A program made the position numbers and the translations under genes. 49,151 nucleotides of DNA, taken from NCBI RefSeq assembly GCF_008011855.1, contig NZ_VOUX01000027.1, positions 1 through 49,151 on the forward strand, in the 5' to 3' direction. The stretch is from Serratia bockelmannii (GTDB lineage: Bacteria; Pseudomonadota; Gammaproteobacteria; Enterobacterales; Enterobacteriaceae). Every line of letters begins with the position of its first letter. Position 1 is the first letter of the stretch. Below, piece by piece: positions 1 to 9,185 of this stretch. The notes below the pieces were generated by a model that was given only the letters and a program-made list of their open reading frames with translations, was not told where the DNA came from and did not search any database.

Positions 1-73
1 GCGTCCGAGTGGACTCGAACCACCGACCCCCACCATGTCAAGGTGGTGCTCTAACCAACTGAGCTACGGACGC
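1..73 (-). tRNA. tRNA-Val(GAC), third copy of the array, cut by the window edge
   Basis: The reverse complement folds as a standard cloverleaf: acceptor stem GCGTCCG/CGGACGC, D arm GCTCAGTTGGTTAGAGC, anticodon GAC in a CCTTGACATGG arm, and T arm GGTTCGAGTCC. The 3' CCA lies just outside the window. It reads valine GUC/GUU codons. It is the last copy transcribed from the promoter near position 320. The same tRNA species lies next to mdtK in E. coli (valV/valW). Confidence 0.97.
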
Positions 74-93
74 ACTGCACTGCTTCTGGAATT

Positions 94-170
94 TGGTGCG
101 TCCGAGTGGACTCGAACCACCGACCCCCACCATGTCAAGGTGGTGCTCTAACCAACTGAGCTACGGACGC
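94..170 (-). tRNA. tRNA-Val(GAC), second copy
   Basis: 77 nt including an encoded CCA end (TGG on the plus strand at 94-96). The sequence is identical to the copies on either side, with anticodon GAC. It is separated from its neighbours by 20-nt spacers that differ at one base (actgcactgc... against actgtactgc...), so the array is a near-perfect 97-bp tandem repeat. Confidence 0.98.
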
Positions 171-190
171 ACTGTACTGCTTCTGGAATT

Positions 191-267
191 TGGTGCGTCC
201 GAGTGGACTCGAACCACCGACCCCCACCATGTCAAGGTGGTGCTCTAACCAACTGAGCTACGGACGC
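191..267 (-). tRNA. tRNA-Val(GAC), first copy
   Basis: 77 nt with encoded CCA, identical to the other two copies. It is the promoter-proximal tRNA of a minus-strand polycistronic transcript that RNase P and 3' exonucleases would process. RNase T, one such enzyme, is encoded at 10837-11487. Confidence 0.98.
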
Positions 268-304
268 ATCTTTTCCTGTCTGTCATGGCTGACAGCGGGG
301 ACGA

Positions 305-333
305 ATATTAACGAGCTACCTGCGCGCTGGCAA
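305..333 (-). promoter_or_regulatory. Sigma70 promoter of the tRNA-Val operon
   Basis: On the minus strand -35 TTGCCA (328-333) is followed after exactly 17 bp by -10 TAATAT (305-310). A GC-rich discriminator (CGTCCCCGC) follows, as is typical of stringently controlled stable-RNA promoters. The predicted start is about 30 nt upstream of the first tRNA. Confidence 0.8.
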
Positions 334-415
334 GGGGAAAAGCGCAATTTTATTCGGTATTTCACGCGATTGCTGAGGTTGTGCGCAGTCCGGCGTTTTT
401 TTCCGCAAACCGCAG

Positions 416-441
416 CCCGGCCGGGGATGAAACCGGCCGGG
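416..441 (-). terminator. Perfect 9-bp hairpin downstream of mdtK
   Basis: CCCGGCCGG and CCGGCCGGG arms with an 8-nt loop lie just after the mdtK stop. There is no U-tract, so it may be an mRNA 3' end stabiliser or a Rho-assisted terminator rather than a classical intrinsic terminator. Confidence 0.4.
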
Positions 442-448
442 AGCGAAT

Positions 449-1825
449 TCAGCGCGTGGATCGCTGCAGGATGACGGCGGTCGGCTGTTTCTGCAGCCAG
501 CGCATACGCAGCGCCATCATGATGGCGGCGAAGGTCAGGCCAATGATAAAGCCGATCCAGAAGCCGCTTGGCCCCATTGCCGGCACCACCACGTCGGTTA
601 ACGCCAGCAGATAGCCGCTCGGCAGGCCCAATACCCAATAAGCGATAAAGGTGATGAAGAAGATCGCTCGGGTGTCTTTATAACCACGTAGCACGCCGCT
701 GCCGATCACCTGGATCGAGTCCGAAATTTGGTACAGCGCCGCCAACAGCATCAGCTGCGAGGCCATAGCCACCACCGCCGGGCTGTCGTTGTACAGCAGG
801 GCGATCGGTTCGCGCAAGGTGGCGGTAAACAGCGCGGTGCAGACGGCCATGGTGATGCCGACGCCGATGGCGGAATAGGCGGCGACGCGCGCGCCTTCGA
901 CCGAGCCTTCCCCCAGACGATAACCGACGCGGATGGTGGCGCCGACGCCCAGCGACAGCGGCAGCACGAACATCAGCGCGCTGAAGTTAAGCGCGATCTG
1001 GTGGCCGGCGACCGCGACGATCCCGAGCGGCGAAACCAGCAACGCCACCACGGCGAACAGCGTGACTTCGAAGAACAGCGCCAGCGCCACCGGCATGCCG
1101 ATGCCGATCAGGCGCTTCAGCGCTGCCCAGTCCGGGCCGCCGAGATCGCCGGCCTGGCGTTTGATGTCGCGCTGCGACGGCGCGCGCTTCACGTACCAGC
1201 GCATCATCAGGAACATGATCCAGTAGACGCTGCCGGTGGCGACGCCGCAGCCGACGCCGCCGAGTTCCGGCATGCCGAACTTGCCGTAGATGAAGATGTA
1301 GTTGATCGGGATATTCACCAGCAGGCCGAGGAAGCCGATCACCATGCCGGGCTTGGTTTTAGACAACCCCTCGCACTGGTTGCGCATCACCTGGAAGAAC
1401 AGGTAGCCCGGCGCCCCCCACATGATGGCGTGCAGGTAGCCGACGGCTTTATCCGCCAGCTGCGGATCGATGTTGTGCATCATGTCGATGACGAACTTGC
1501 AGTTATACAGCACGACGATCAGCAGTACGGAGACGCCGGAGGCCAGCCAAAAACCCTGGCGCACCTGATGGCCGATACGATCGCGGCGGCCGGCACCGTT
1601 GAGCTGAGCGATAACCGGGGTCAACGCCAGCAGCAGACCGTGGCCGAACAGGATGGCCGGCAGCCAGATTGAGGTGCCGACCGCCACCGCCGCCATGTCG
1701 GTGGCGCTGTAAGCGCCGGCCATGATGGTATCCACCACGCCCATAGCGGTTTGCGATATTTGCGCGATAATGACCGGGATAGCGAGAGCCAATAAACTAC
1801 GCGCTTCAATTAAGTACTTCTGCAC
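449..1825 (-). CDS. mdtK: MATE-family multidrug/Na+ antiporter MdtK (NorM)
   Basis: 458 residues, close to the 457 of E. coli MdtK. This is an inner-membrane antiporter that exports cationic drugs such as fluoroquinolones in exchange for Na+ or H+. The N-terminus ([20 protein letters not shown]) and the following [10 protein letters not shown] segment are typical of MATE transporters, and about twelve hydrophobic helices are visible. I chose the GTG at 1825 because AAAAGG lies 7 nt upstream and the N-terminus then matches MdtK; an open frame continues 27 codons further upstream but looks non-coding. It is divergent from ribE and lies next to tRNA-Val, as in E. coli. Confidence 0.95.
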   Translation of the reverse strand: MQKYLIEARSLLALAIPVIIAQISQTAMGVVDTIMAGAYSATDMAAVAVGTSIWLPAILFGHGLLLALTPVIAQLNGAGRRDRIGHQVRQGFWLASGVSVLLIVVLYNCKFVIDMMHNIDPQLADKAVGYLHAIMWGAPGYLFFQVMRNQCEGLSKTKPGMVIGFLGLLVNIPINYIFIYGKFGMPELGGVGCGVATGSVYWIMFLMMRWYVKRAPSQRDIKRQAGDLGGPDWAALKRLIGIGMPVALALFFEVTLFAVVALLVSPLGIVAVAGHQIALNFSALMFVLPLSLGVGATIRVGYRLGEGSVEGARVAAYSAIGVGITMAVCTALFTATLREPIALLYNDSPAVVAMASQLMLLAALYQISDSIQVIGSGVLRGYKDTRAIFFITFIAYWVLGLPSGYLLALTDVVVPAMGPSGFWIGFIIGLTFAAIMMALRMRWLQKQPTAVILQRSTR

Positions 1826-2064
1826 GCATACACCTTTTCTATTTATATATGTGGGAGGGAGGGCTGCCGCGAGAGGACAACAATTAAAATAGCGGAATTT
1901 TGTCAAAAAGATTGTACCTGCTCGGCGTCGTTAAGCAAACGCCGCAGATAAATAGTTATTAAATGCGCAGCCATTCCTTTTTTACCGTCGCGGATTTGGT
2001 TTTCAGCGCCAACTGGGGCAAACTGCCGGTAGCGTTTTAACCTATTTAGCAAGAAGAGGCACAT

Positions 2065-2715
2065 ATGTTCACCGGTATCGTACAAGGCACCGCGCCGCTG
2101 GTCGCCATTGATGAGAAACCCAATTTCCGCACCCACGTGATCGAAATGCCTACCGAGCTGCTGCCGGGGCTGGAGCTGGGCGCGTCGGTGGCCCATAACG
2201 GCTGCTGCCTGACCGTCACCGCGGTGGAAGGCAACCGCGTCAGCTTCGATTTGATCAAAGAAACGTTGCGCCTGACCAACCTCGGCGATCTGGCGCTGGG
2301 CGACATCGTCAATATCGAGCGCGCGGCGAAGTTCAATGATGAAATTGGCGGCCATTTGATGTCCGGCCATATTATCTGCACGGCGGAGGTGGCCAAGATT
2401 TATACCTCGGAAAATAACCGCCAGGTATGGCTGCGCATGCCGGATGCGGAATTGATGAAATATGTGCTGCACAAAGGTTTCATCGGCATCGACGGCATTA
2501 GCCTGACCATCGGCGAAGTGGTGAATAACCGTTTCTGCGTGCACCTGATCCCGGAAACGCTGGATCGCACCACGCTGGGTAAAAAACGCCTCGGTGACAA
2601 GGTGAACATCGAGATCGATCCGCAAACGCAGGCGGTGGTGGACACCGTCGAGCGCGTGCTGGCCAACCGGGAAGCGACGCTGGCGGCGGCGGTGGCGCCG
2701 GCGCACAAAGACTGA
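2065..2715 (+). CDS. ribE: Riboflavin synthase, alpha subunit
   Basis: 216 residues. The enzyme dismutates two 6,7-dimethyl-8-ribityllumazine molecules to riboflavin and 5-amino-6-ribitylaminouracil in the cytosol. It shows the internal duplication of the family: MFTGIVQG at the start of the first barrel with AHNGCCLTV, and a second barrel from about residue 98 with [12 protein letters not shown]. The AAGAAGAGG ribosome site precedes ATG 2065. The gene, called ribC in older E. coli papers, is divergent from mdtK, a conserved pairing. No FMN riboswitch is visible here, as expected for this unlinked rib gene. Confidence 0.97.
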   Translation: MFTGIVQGTAPLVAIDEKPNFRTHVIEMPTELLPGLELGASVAHNGCCLTVTAVEGNRVSFDLIKETLRLTNLGDLALGDIVNIERAAKFNDEIGGHLMSGHIICTAEVAKIYTSENNRQVWLRMPDAELMKYVLHKGFIGIDGISLTIGEVVNNRFCVHLIPETLDRTTLGKKRLGDKVNIEIDPQTQAVVDTVERVLANREATLAAAVAPAHKD

Positions 2716-2769
2716 CAGCGATTCGGGCGTTGCCGCCGGAATCGAATCATAAGCAGAGAGGAGAAACGC

Positions 2770-3063
2770 GTGAAGTTTTATGGGAAAACGTTGTTGTTAA
2801 CCGCGTTGCTGGCGCTGAGCGCCTGCAGCAGTTCGCCTGAGCAGGGCGCGGGCGCGCAAATGGCCGATGCGGACGATACCTGTGGCGCATCACAGTATCA
2901 AAACTTCGTCGGCAAACCGATGAGCTCGCTGGAAGGCGTACGGATCGACGCCAAGGTGCGAGCCATTCCGTACAACTCTGCCGTCACCATGGATTTCAAC
3001 CTGCGCCGCCTGAACTTCCTTGGCGACAGCGACGATAAAATCATCCGCGTTTACTGCGGCTAA
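2770..3063 (+). CDS. I78-family peptidase inhibitor lipoprotein
   Basis: 97 residues. A lipoprotein signal peptide ends in the lipobox LSAC (Cys19), so the mature protein is lipid-anchored; the Ser residues after Cys favour the outer membrane. The mature part matches the I78 elastase-inhibitor pattern: a Cys (DTCGA), QNFVGKP, a basic segment, TMDFNLRRLN, and a C-terminal VYCG whose Cys probably pairs with the first. Members inhibit serine proteases and may protect against host or self proteases. The start is GTG 2770, preceded by GAGAGGAG. It is probably co-transcribed with ribE (54-bp gap) and ends at a strong terminator. Inhibitory activity is inferred from the family. Confidence 0.85.
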   Translation: MKFYGKTLLLTALLALSACSSSPEQGAGAQMADADDTCGASQYQNFVGKPMSSLEGVRIDAKVRAIPYNSAVTMDFNLRRLNFLGDSDDKIIRVYCG

Positions 3064-3083
3064 GCCGTACGCTTCGAACGAGC

Positions 3084-3122
3084 AAAAAAGGCCCCGGCGA
3101 TGTGACTACCGGGGCCTTTTTT
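3084..3122. terminator. Bidirectional terminator between the I78 lipoprotein gene and cfa
   Basis: AAAAAAGGCCCCGG, an 11-nt loop, then CCGGGGCCTTTTTT. The perfect 14-bp arms with A/T tracts on both sides serve the plus-strand lipoprotein gene and the minus-strand cfa gene. Confidence 0.93.
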
Positions 3123-3136
3123 GTCGGGCAAGTGGC

Positions 3137-4288
3137 TTAGCGGGCGACGCGGATGCCGCCTTCAACACCTTTCGGGCTGAATACCACCTGCCACAGTTGC
3201 AGATCGCGCGCCCGGAACGCGCCGGCGCAGGCGTTCAGGTAATAGCTGAACATCCGCTCGAAGCGTTCGGAGTAGCGCGGGGCAAGCTGCGGCCACGCCT
3301 GTTTGAAGCGCTCGAACCAGGCCATCAGCGTGCGATCGTAGTCGGCGCCGATGTTGTGCCAGTCTTCCATCACGAAATGGCCTTCGCTGGCTTCGGCGAT
3401 ATGGCTCACTGAAGGCAGGCAGCCGTTCGGGAAGATATATTTGTTGATCCACGGATCGACGTTCATGTCGGTTTTGTTGGAACCGATGGTGTGCAGCAGG
3501 AACAGGCCGTGCGGCGCTAAATTGCGTTCTACCACATTGAAATAGGTGCGGTAGTTTTTCGGCCCGACGTGCTCGAACATGCCGACCGAGACAATGCGAT
3601 CAAACTGCTGATGAAGATCGCGATAATCCTGCAGCAGGATCTGCACATCCAGCCCGGCGCAGCGAGCCTGGGCCAGCTTCTGTTGTTCGGCGGAAATGGT
3701 CACGCCGACCACCGACACGCCGTAATTCTTCGCCGCATAGGCAGAGAGGCCGCCCCAGCCGCAGCCGATGTCCAGTAAGCGCATGCCCGGCTGCAGCTGC
3801 AGTTTTTCGCAGATCATCCGCAGCTTCGCTTCCTGCGCTTCCTCCAGCGTGGTGGCGTCTTTCCAATAGCCACAGGAATACTGCATGTAAGGATCGAGCA
3901 TCAGGGTAAACAGATCGTTGCCGAGATCGTAATGTTCTTTGCCGACGATCCAGGCGCGCTTTTTCGATTGCAGGTTGGTCAGGCGCGCGGCGGCGATCCG
4001 CAGGGTATCTTTCAGGTGGTGGGGAAGTTTCTTCTCCAGCCCGGCGCTGACCACGCGCTGGAAGAATATATCCAGCCGTTCGCACTCCCACCAACCGTCC
4101 ATATAACTTTCGCCGAGGCCCAGTGACCCTTGTTGCAAAACGCGTTTAAAGAATTCGGGATTTTTAACCTGAATATCGAAAGGGCGCGATCCATTGATTT
4201 CGATACCGGCCAGACCGAGCATTTCGTGCGCGATGCGATACCACTGGTTATCCTGGATGCTCAGATCTTCTATACACGATGAACTCAT
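3137..4288 (-). CDS. cfa: Cyclopropane-fatty-acyl-phospholipid synthase
   Basis: 383 residues (E. coli 382). It transfers a methylene group from S-adenosylmethionine to the cis double bond of membrane phospholipid acyl chains, mainly in stationary phase and on acid stress. The N-terminal helical domain is followed by a Rossmann SAM-binding domain with LLDIGCGWGG near residue 170. The active-site segments YDLGNDLF, YSCGYW and SVGMFEHVG are also visible. ATG 4288 is preceded by GGAGAAG. The long upstream region carries a candidate distal promoter. The order ribE-cfa-punC is conserved with E. coli. Confidence 0.97.
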   Translation of the reverse strand: MSSSCIEDLSIQDNQWYRIAHEMLGLAGIEINGSRPFDIQVKNPEFFKRVLQQGSLGLGESYMDGWWECERLDIFFQRVVSAGLEKKLPHHLKDTLRIAAARLTNLQSKKRAWIVGKEHYDLGNDLFTLMLDPYMQYSCGYWKDATTLEEAQEAKLRMICEKLQLQPGMRLLDIGCGWGGLSAYAAKNYGVSVVGVTISAEQQKLAQARCAGLDVQILLQDYRDLHQQFDRIVSVGMFEHVGPKNYRTYFNVVERNLAPHGLFLLHTIGSNKTDMNVDPWINKYIFPNGCLPSVSHIAEASEGHFVMEDWHNIGADYDRTLMAWFERFKQAWPQLAPRYSERFERMFSYYLNACAGAFRARDLQLWQVVFSPKGVEGGIRVAR

Positions 4289-4549
4289 AGCTTCTCCATC
4301 ACCTTCTTCTGACTGATGACCCGTTAGGAAACAGCTTAGACAATTTCTGCGGGTGCATACGTATACCGACGGGAAATAAGCCCGCGGCGTCTGATATCCG
4401 ACTATGAACAGAGGAAATTTAAAGAAACGACCCGACGCAAATGGCGCAGGATAAACGCCTCTTTAAAAAAGAGTGTGACGCAAGACGCGTACACAAGAGC
4501 TAATTGAGATATAGAGATTATAAGGTGTTACTTTATAAAGTTGTTTTTG

Positions 4550-4578
4550 AGTATAGGCGTGCCGAGGCGTTGACTCAA
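4550..4578 (-). promoter_or_regulatory. Candidate distal cfa promoter in the 343-bp cfa-punC gap
   Basis: On the minus strand TTGAGT (4573-4578), a 17-bp spacer, then TATACT (4550-4555). It would give a 5' leader of about 255 nt on cfa mRNA. E. coli cfa also has a distal promoter whose long leader is a target of small RNAs such as RydC. The rest of the gap (4289-4631) is AT-rich and shows no gene. Confidence 0.5.
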
Positions 4579-4631
4579 CTGTAAATCGCACTCGGCGCGC
4601 ATATTCTTTAAGTGATTATTAAGCTTGGCAA

Positions 4632-5843
4632 TTATGACGCTGAGTTAGCATGTTTCCGCTGCGCCTTTTGCTGTGCATCGCCCGCTTTTCCCCGCTGGAG
4701 GAAATAGCCCAGCGCGGCGAGGATCACCGTAGACACCATCACCGTCACCGTCGCCAGCAGCGGCTGGGCAATAAACGCCGACACCAGCATGCTCGCCACA
4801 AAACACAGCCCCAACTGCAGCGTATTTTGCAGCGCGGCGGCTTTGCCGCTGCTTTCCGGGAACGGCATCAGCGCATTCGCCACCATGATCGGGTAGCCCG
4901 CGCCGTTGACCAGCGCCATCACGCAGAACGGGATCAGCAGCGTGGTGAGCGTCGGAGTGGTTACGGTCGCCACCAGATACAGCGCCACCATGCTGACACC
5001 ATAAGCTACCAGCAGCCACGGCAGCAGGGTTTTGCCATTGATGCGTTTGAGAGCGGCGCGGCAGCCATAGCCCCCCAGCAGGAAAGCCAGCGTCTGCGGC
5101 ACATAGCTCAGACCAATGTCGCTCGGGCCATAGCCCATATCACCGAGGATGAACGGCGAGCCGGTCAACCAGGCAAAGAAGCCGGCCGAGCAGGCGGCGT
5201 ACATGGCGACGTTGCCGCTGAACACCGGGGATTTCAATAATTGCCAAAAACTGACGCTGCTTTTTGGCGCATCGGCAGCGGGTTGAGTTTTGGCGCGATC
5301 TTTGAGCAGCAACGTCGGCAGCAGCAGCAGGGCGGTGATGGCCAGCAACACGGCGAAGATCGCACGCCAGCTGGCGTGGTTAAGCAGCCAGGCGCCAAGC
5401 AGCGGCGCCAGCGCCGGCGACAGCGCGACCAGCGGCATGATGGTGGCGAATACGCGATTGGCCTGGCCTTCGCGATAGCGGTCGACCACCAGCGCTTGCC
5501 AGATGGCGGCGGCGGAACAGACGCCGACGGCCTGAATAAAGCGCAGTATCCAGAGTTGCACGGCATTTTCCACCCACAGCATGCCCAGGCAGCCGAACGC
5601 GAACAGCGTCAGGCCAATCAATAATACCGGTTTGCGGCCCAGCCGGTCGGAGAGCGGCCCCCACAGCAGCTGCGCGAAGGCGAAGCCGGCCAGAAATATG
5701 CTCAGGCTGGCGCTGACCGCGCCGGCGGAAATTTGCAGTTCCTCCCGCATGGCGCCAAAGGCGGGCAGGTACATATCGGTCGCCAGATAACCCAGCATGC
5801 TCAGGCCGGCGAGATAGAACATAAAACCAAAGGAGTTTCGCAT
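4632..5843 (-). CDS. punC: Purine nucleoside MFS transporter PunC (YdhC)
   Basis: 403 residues, the length of E. coli PunC. It is a twelve-helix major-facilitator protein of the Bcr/CflA drug-resistance subfamily. The helix 2-3 loop motif [11 protein letters not shown] is visible, as is the family-typical [10 protein letters not shown] in helix 1. E. coli PunC takes up adenosine and related nucleosides and is activated by the divergent LysR protein PunR. The start at ATG 5843 is preceded by GAGAAA; an open frame continues upstream for 94 codons through the regulatory region but has no supporting ribosome site. Substrate is inferred from synteny with punR and purR. Confidence 0.9.
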   Translation of the reverse strand: MRNSFGFMFYLAGLSMLGYLATDMYLPAFGAMREELQISAGAVSASLSIFLAGFAFAQLLWGPLSDRLGRKPVLLIGLTLFAFGCLGMLWVENAVQLWILRFIQAVGVCSAAAIWQALVVDRYREGQANRVFATIMPLVALSPALAPLLGAWLLNHASWRAIFAVLLAITALLLLPTLLLKDRAKTQPAADAPKSSVSFWQLLKSPVFSGNVAMYAACSAGFFAWLTGSPFILGDMGYGPSDIGLSYVPQTLAFLLGGYGCRAALKRINGKTLLPWLLVAYGVSMVALYLVATVTTPTLTTLLIPFCVMALVNGAGYPIMVANALMPFPESSGKAAALQNTLQLGLCFVASMLVSAFIAQPLLATVTVMVSTVILAALGYFLQRGKAGDAQQKAQRKHANSAS

Positions 5844-5966
5844 GGTATTTCTCGTTAATATTTTAGTGTCGCAGGTTTTTAGCGCCGGCCAGTGTATCCG
5901 GCTGGATCTCTGCTTGTGAAACGGTAATATTTGCAAAGTGCTGTTAAAAAAATTGAAGGCAAAGCG

Positions 5967-6911
5967 ATGTGGTCTGAATATTCTCTTGAAGTGGTTGACG
6001 CGGTGGCGCGCACCGGCAGTTTCAGCGCGGCGGCGCAGGAGCTGCACCGGGTGCCGTCGGCGGTGAGCTACACCGTGCGGCAGTTGGAACAATGGCTGGC
6101 GGTGCCGCTGTTTGAGCGGCGTCACCGTGATGTGGAGCTGACGCCGGCCGGCGCGTTATTTATCAAGGATGCGCGAGCTGTTATCAAAAAAATGCTCGAC
6201 ACACGCCGCCATTGTCAGCAGGTGGCTAACGGGTGGCGCGGTCAGCTGAATATCGCCGTGGACATCATCGTCAAACCGCAGCGCAGCCGCCAACTGGTGC
6301 TGGATTTCTACCGCCATTTCCCCGACGTTGAACTGATGTTGCAACCCGAGGTGTTTAACGGCGTGTGGGATGCGTTGGTGGACGGCAGGGCGGATATGGC
6401 GATTGGCGCCACCCGCGCGGTGCCGGTCGGCGGCGGCTTCGCCTTTCGCGACATGGGGTATATGAACTGGCTGTGCGTGGTCAGCCCGCAGCACCCGCTG
6501 GCGCAATTGGCAGGGGCGTTGAATGACGATCGGCTTAGGCCGTACCCTGCGCTTTGTCTGGAGGACACTTCGCGCAATCTGCCCAAGCGCGTCACCTGGA
6601 CGCTGGATAACCAGCGGCGGCTGGTGGTTCCGGACTGGACCTCGGCGTTCGACTGTCTGTGCGCCGGGCTGTGCGTCGGTATGATGCCGGCGCATCTGGC
6701 GCTGCCGCGGGTGCAGCGCGGTGAGTTGAAGGCGTTGCAGCTGCAGCAGCCGTTTCCCGCCAGCCCGTGCTGCCTGACCTGGCAGCAGGATAAACCGTCA
6801 CCGGCGATGAGCTGGCTGCTGGCGTATCTGGGTGATGGAGAGACGTTGAATCAGGAGTGGCTGAGTGAGGTGGAGCCGGAAGCTGCGCAGGCTTCCGGCG
6901 CGGGGGATTAG
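5967..6911 (+). CDS. punR: LysR-family regulator PunR (YdhB)
   Basis: 314 residues. The N-terminal winged helix-turn-helix ([19 protein letters not shown] ... [13 protein letters not shown]) is followed by an effector-binding domain. It is divergent from punC across 123 bp, the usual arrangement for a LysR activator and its target. ATG 5967 has GAAGG upstream. Its stop codon overlaps the purR stop by 4 bp (6908-6911), so the two genes converge with no terminator between them, which favours antisense read-through. The C-terminal tail after the ligand domain is acidic. Confidence 0.9.
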   Translation: MWSEYSLEVVDAVARTGSFSAAAQELHRVPSAVSYTVRQLEQWLAVPLFERRHRDVELTPAGALFIKDARAVIKKMLDTRRHCQQVANGWRGQLNIAVDIIVKPQRSRQLVLDFYRHFPDVELMLQPEVFNGVWDALVDGRADMAIGATRAVPVGGGFAFRDMGYMNWLCVVSPQHPLAQLAGALNDDRLRPYPALCLEDTSRNLPKRVTWTLDNQRRLVVPDWTSAFDCLCAGLCVGMMPAHLALPRVQRGELKALQLQQPFPASPCCLTWQQDKPSPAMSWLLAYLGDGETLNQEWLSEVEPEAAQASGAGD

Positions 6912-7933
6912 CGGCGGTAGTCGATGAACGGGCCGTCGGCGACCGAGCGGCGTTCGATCAGCTTCGGATGCACTTCGATCACCTGCGACTCTTCGCGCTT
7001 GCTGATGATGCGATCTAGCAGCATGGTGAAGGCCATTTCGCCCAGGCGCTCTTTCGGCTGGTGAATGGTGGTCAGCGCCGGGGTGAAGTAGCGGGCGTTG
7101 CGCACATTGTCGTAGCCGATCACGGAAATATCCTGCGGCACGCGCAGGCCCAGCTCGTCGGCGGCGCAGATGGCCCCCATCGCCATGATATCGCCGCCGC
7201 AGAATACCGCGGTCGGCCGCTGTTTTTGCGACAGGATTTGGTGCATCGCCTTATAGCCGGACTCCGGCTCGAAGTCACCCTGGACGATCCACTCTTCGCG
7301 AATGTCGATATTCGCTTCCTGCAGCGCCTTCATAAAGCCCTGGTGACGGCCACCGCCGGTGTTGCGTGACAGTTGGCCGGGAATGGCGCCGATATCGCGG
7401 TGGCCGCGCTCGATCAGGTAACGGCCGGCCAGATAGCCGCCTTCGAACGCGTTATCGATGATGGTATCGGTGAAGTCGCCGCGCGCGGCGCCCCAGTCCA
7501 TCACCACCATCGGGATGTTACGGTAGTCTTCCAGCATGCCCAGCAGCTGATCCGGATACTCGGAGCACATGACCAGCAGGCCGTCGACGCGCTTTTGCGC
7601 CAGCATCGCCAGGTAGGCGCGCTGCTTGTCGAGATTATTGTGCGAGTTGCACAGGATCAGGGTGTAGCCTTTGCTGTAGCAGCTGTTTTCCACCGCCTCG
7701 ATCACTTCGGCAAAGTAGGGGGCTTCGCTCGAGGTGGCCAGCAGGCCGATCGACTTGGTGTGATTGACTTTCAGGCTGCGCGCTACGGCGCTCGGCGAGT
7801 AGTGCAGCTCTTTAATGGCGGCCCACACGGCCGCTTTGGTCTCTTCGGCGACGAAACGAGTCTTATTGATGACGTGCGAAACGGTGGTGGTGGAAACGCC
7901 CGCGCGTTTGGCCACATCTTTAATCGTTGCCAT
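6908..7933 (-). CDS. purR: Purine repressor PurR (LacI family)
   Basis: 341 residues, identical in length to E. coli PurR. The N-terminal LacI-type DNA-binding domain reads [22 protein letters not shown], with the hinge helix segment [10 protein letters not shown] that inserts into the operator minor groove. The C-terminal periplasmic-binding-like domain binds hypoxanthine or guanine. It represses de novo purine genes. I chose ATG 7933 rather than the upstream codon at 7957 because MATIKDVA is the conserved N-terminus. Confidence 0.97.
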   Translation of the reverse strand: MATIKDVAKRAGVSTTTVSHVINKTRFVAEETKAAVWAAIKELHYSPSAVARSLKVNHTKSIGLLATSSEAPYFAEVIEAVENSCYSKGYTLILCNSHNNLDKQRAYLAMLAQKRVDGLLVMCSEYPDQLLGMLEDYRNIPMVVMDWGAARGDFTDTIIDNAFEGGYLAGRYLIERGHRDIGAIPGQLSRNTGGGRHQGFMKALQEANIDIREEWIVQGDFEPESGYKAMHQILSQKQRPTAVFCGGDIMAMGAICAADELGLRVPQDISVIGYDNVRNARYFTPALTTIHQPKERLGEMAFTMLLDRIISKREESQVIEVHPKLIERRSVADGPFIDYRR

Positions 7934-7980
7934 GTAAGGAATGACTCCTGAACTCACATGTTTACAGCATGTAAGTGTGA

Positions 7981-7996
7981 TGTTAATCGTTTGCCT
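7981..7996 (-). promoter_or_regulatory. Candidate PurR autoregulatory operator
   Basis: Minus strand AGGCAAACGATTAACA, 48 bp upstream of the purR start. The left half matches the PurR consensus ACGCAAACGTTTGCGT well and the right half is degenerate. PurR represses its own gene in E. coli. The remainder of 7934-8257 shows no gene. Confidence 0.45.
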
Positions 7997-8257
7997 ACGT
8001 AGATCCTTCTCCAGAGAAGCGAAAACTGAGTTTTTAGTGTGTTGAAGTCTTCAGCGCTTAATCAGGAGGGGCATGAATGCCGGTACGCAGTTGTGAACTG
8101 CGAATTTTGTCGCATATTGAACAAAAGTGGAAGAGGTAATCGAGATTATAAACCGGGAAATGATAACAAGATTTTATCGGCGAACTGTGGGAAAATGATT
8201 TGACGTACTAATTGTGCGCCTTTTATCCTTAGGAAAGCCCATTTTAAAGGAGTTGTC

Positions 8258-8347
8258 ATGGATACCGAATTGAAGATGTCGCTGTTCACTACCGTCTGCG
8301 CGCTGGCGGTCATTATCGCTTTCAGCTTCGTTGCCGCGTTGAACTGA
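8258..8347 (+). CDS. YnhF-like 29-residue inner-membrane peptide
   Basis: ATG 8258 with AAAGGAG 5 nt upstream, 29 codons, TGA at 8345-8347. The product begins MDTELKMSLFTTVCALAV and continues as one hydrophobic helix ending FVAALN. It resembles E. coli YnhF (29 residues, also with a charged N-terminus of the type M-x-T-D/E-L-K followed by a single membrane segment), which lies in the same chromosomal neighbourhood. YnhF is a cytochrome bd-associated or stress-related small membrane protein of uncertain role. Function here is unknown. Confidence 0.8.
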   Translation: MDTELKMSLFTTVCALAVIIAFSFVAALN

Positions 8348-8362
8348 TTTACCCCCGGTTAT

Positions 8363-8388
8363 AAAAAAGGCGCAGCCAGGCTGCGCCT
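8363..8388 (-). terminator. sodB terminator
   Basis: On the minus strand GGCGCAGC, a 3-nt loop, GCTGCGCC, then TTTTTTAT. It is positioned 20 nt after the sodB stop and may also serve the plus-strand small ORF. Confidence 0.9.
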
Positions 8389-8408
8389 CATCACCTCAGA
8401 ACCTGCGC

Positions 8409-8987
8409 TTACGCCAGGTTTTCCGCTGCGAAGGTCCAGTTGACCAACGCCCAGAAGTTTTCCAGGTATTTTGGACGCGCATTGCGGTAATCGATGTAAT
8501 ACGCGTGTTCCCACACGTCAACGGTCAGCAGCGGTTTGTCTTCACCGGTCAGCGGGGTGGCCGCGTTGGAGGTGTTGACGATCGCCAGCGCACCGTCCGG
8601 TTTTTTCACTAGCCAGGTCCAGCCGGCACCGAAGTTTTTCACTGCGGCATCGGTGAACTGCTCTTTGAACGCAGCGAAAGAGCCGAAGGATTTGACGATC
8701 GCTGCCGCCAGTTCGCCCTGCGGTTCACCACCGCCCTGTGGTGACAGGCAGTGCCAGTAGAAGGTGTGGTTCCACACCTGCGCGGCGTTGTTGAAGACGC
8801 CGCCGTTAGAGGTCTTGATGATCTCTTCGAGCGATTTGCCCTCGAACTCGCTGCCTTTCACCAGGTTGTTCAGGTTAACCACGTAGGTGTTGTGGTGCTT
8901 GCCGTAGTGGTATTCCAGGGTCTCGGCGGAGATGTGCGGCTCGAGCGCGTTTTTCTCATACGGTAATGCAGGTAATTCAAACGACAT
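8409..8987 (-). CDS. sodB: Iron superoxide dismutase
   Basis: 192 residues (E. coli SodB 193). It converts superoxide to hydrogen peroxide and oxygen in the cytosol. Metal ligands are visible: His27 in [11 protein letters not shown], His in VWNHTFYW, and the Asp/His pair in [11 protein letters not shown]. The segments QGGGEPQG and GAGWTWLV fit the iron type. ATG 8987 has GGAGGAAGC upstream. The E. coli mRNA is a RyhB target under iron starvation; I have not located a pairing site here. The gene neighbours mepH as in E. coli. Confidence 0.97.
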   Translation of the reverse strand: MSFELPALPYEKNALEPHISAETLEYHYGKHHNTYVVNLNNLVKGSEFEGKSLEEIIKTSNGGVFNNAAQVWNHTFYWHCLSPQGGGEPQGELAAAIVKSFGSFAAFKEQFTDAAVKNFGAGWTWLVKKPDGALAIVNTSNAATPLTGEDKPLLTVDVWEHAYYIDYRNARPKYLENFWALVNWTFAAENLA

Positions 8988-9185
8988 TGCTTCCTCCTTT
9001 ACAGCGCCATTCGCCTCTCGCCGGGCGAGAGTCATATGGGCCGTTTTTTATTGTGGTCATTCAATCTTAACAATTTTCATCATAAAAAACAGGAAGAAAA
9101 GCGAGAAATGCGCGTGGGGAGGTGCGATGGGCGATAGCTTGAGCAGGCGGTTGCGACCGGGGCCGCAACCGCACAGAGCAGGGAA

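Noticed and set aside
1..300. tRNA-linked genomic island attachment site
   Set aside because: The tRNA copies are complete tandem duplicates; no integrase or partial 3' tRNA fragment is present in the window.
728..1672. 314-codon plus-strand open frame opposite mdtK
   Set aside because: Its product is a Gln/His/Arg/Asp-rich composition typical of the antisense of a GC-rich membrane-protein gene; no ribosome site and no motifs.
5844..6125. 94-codon N-terminal extension of punC
   Set aside because: Overlaps the divergent promoter region and the start of punR; PunC has its usual 403 residues from 5843.
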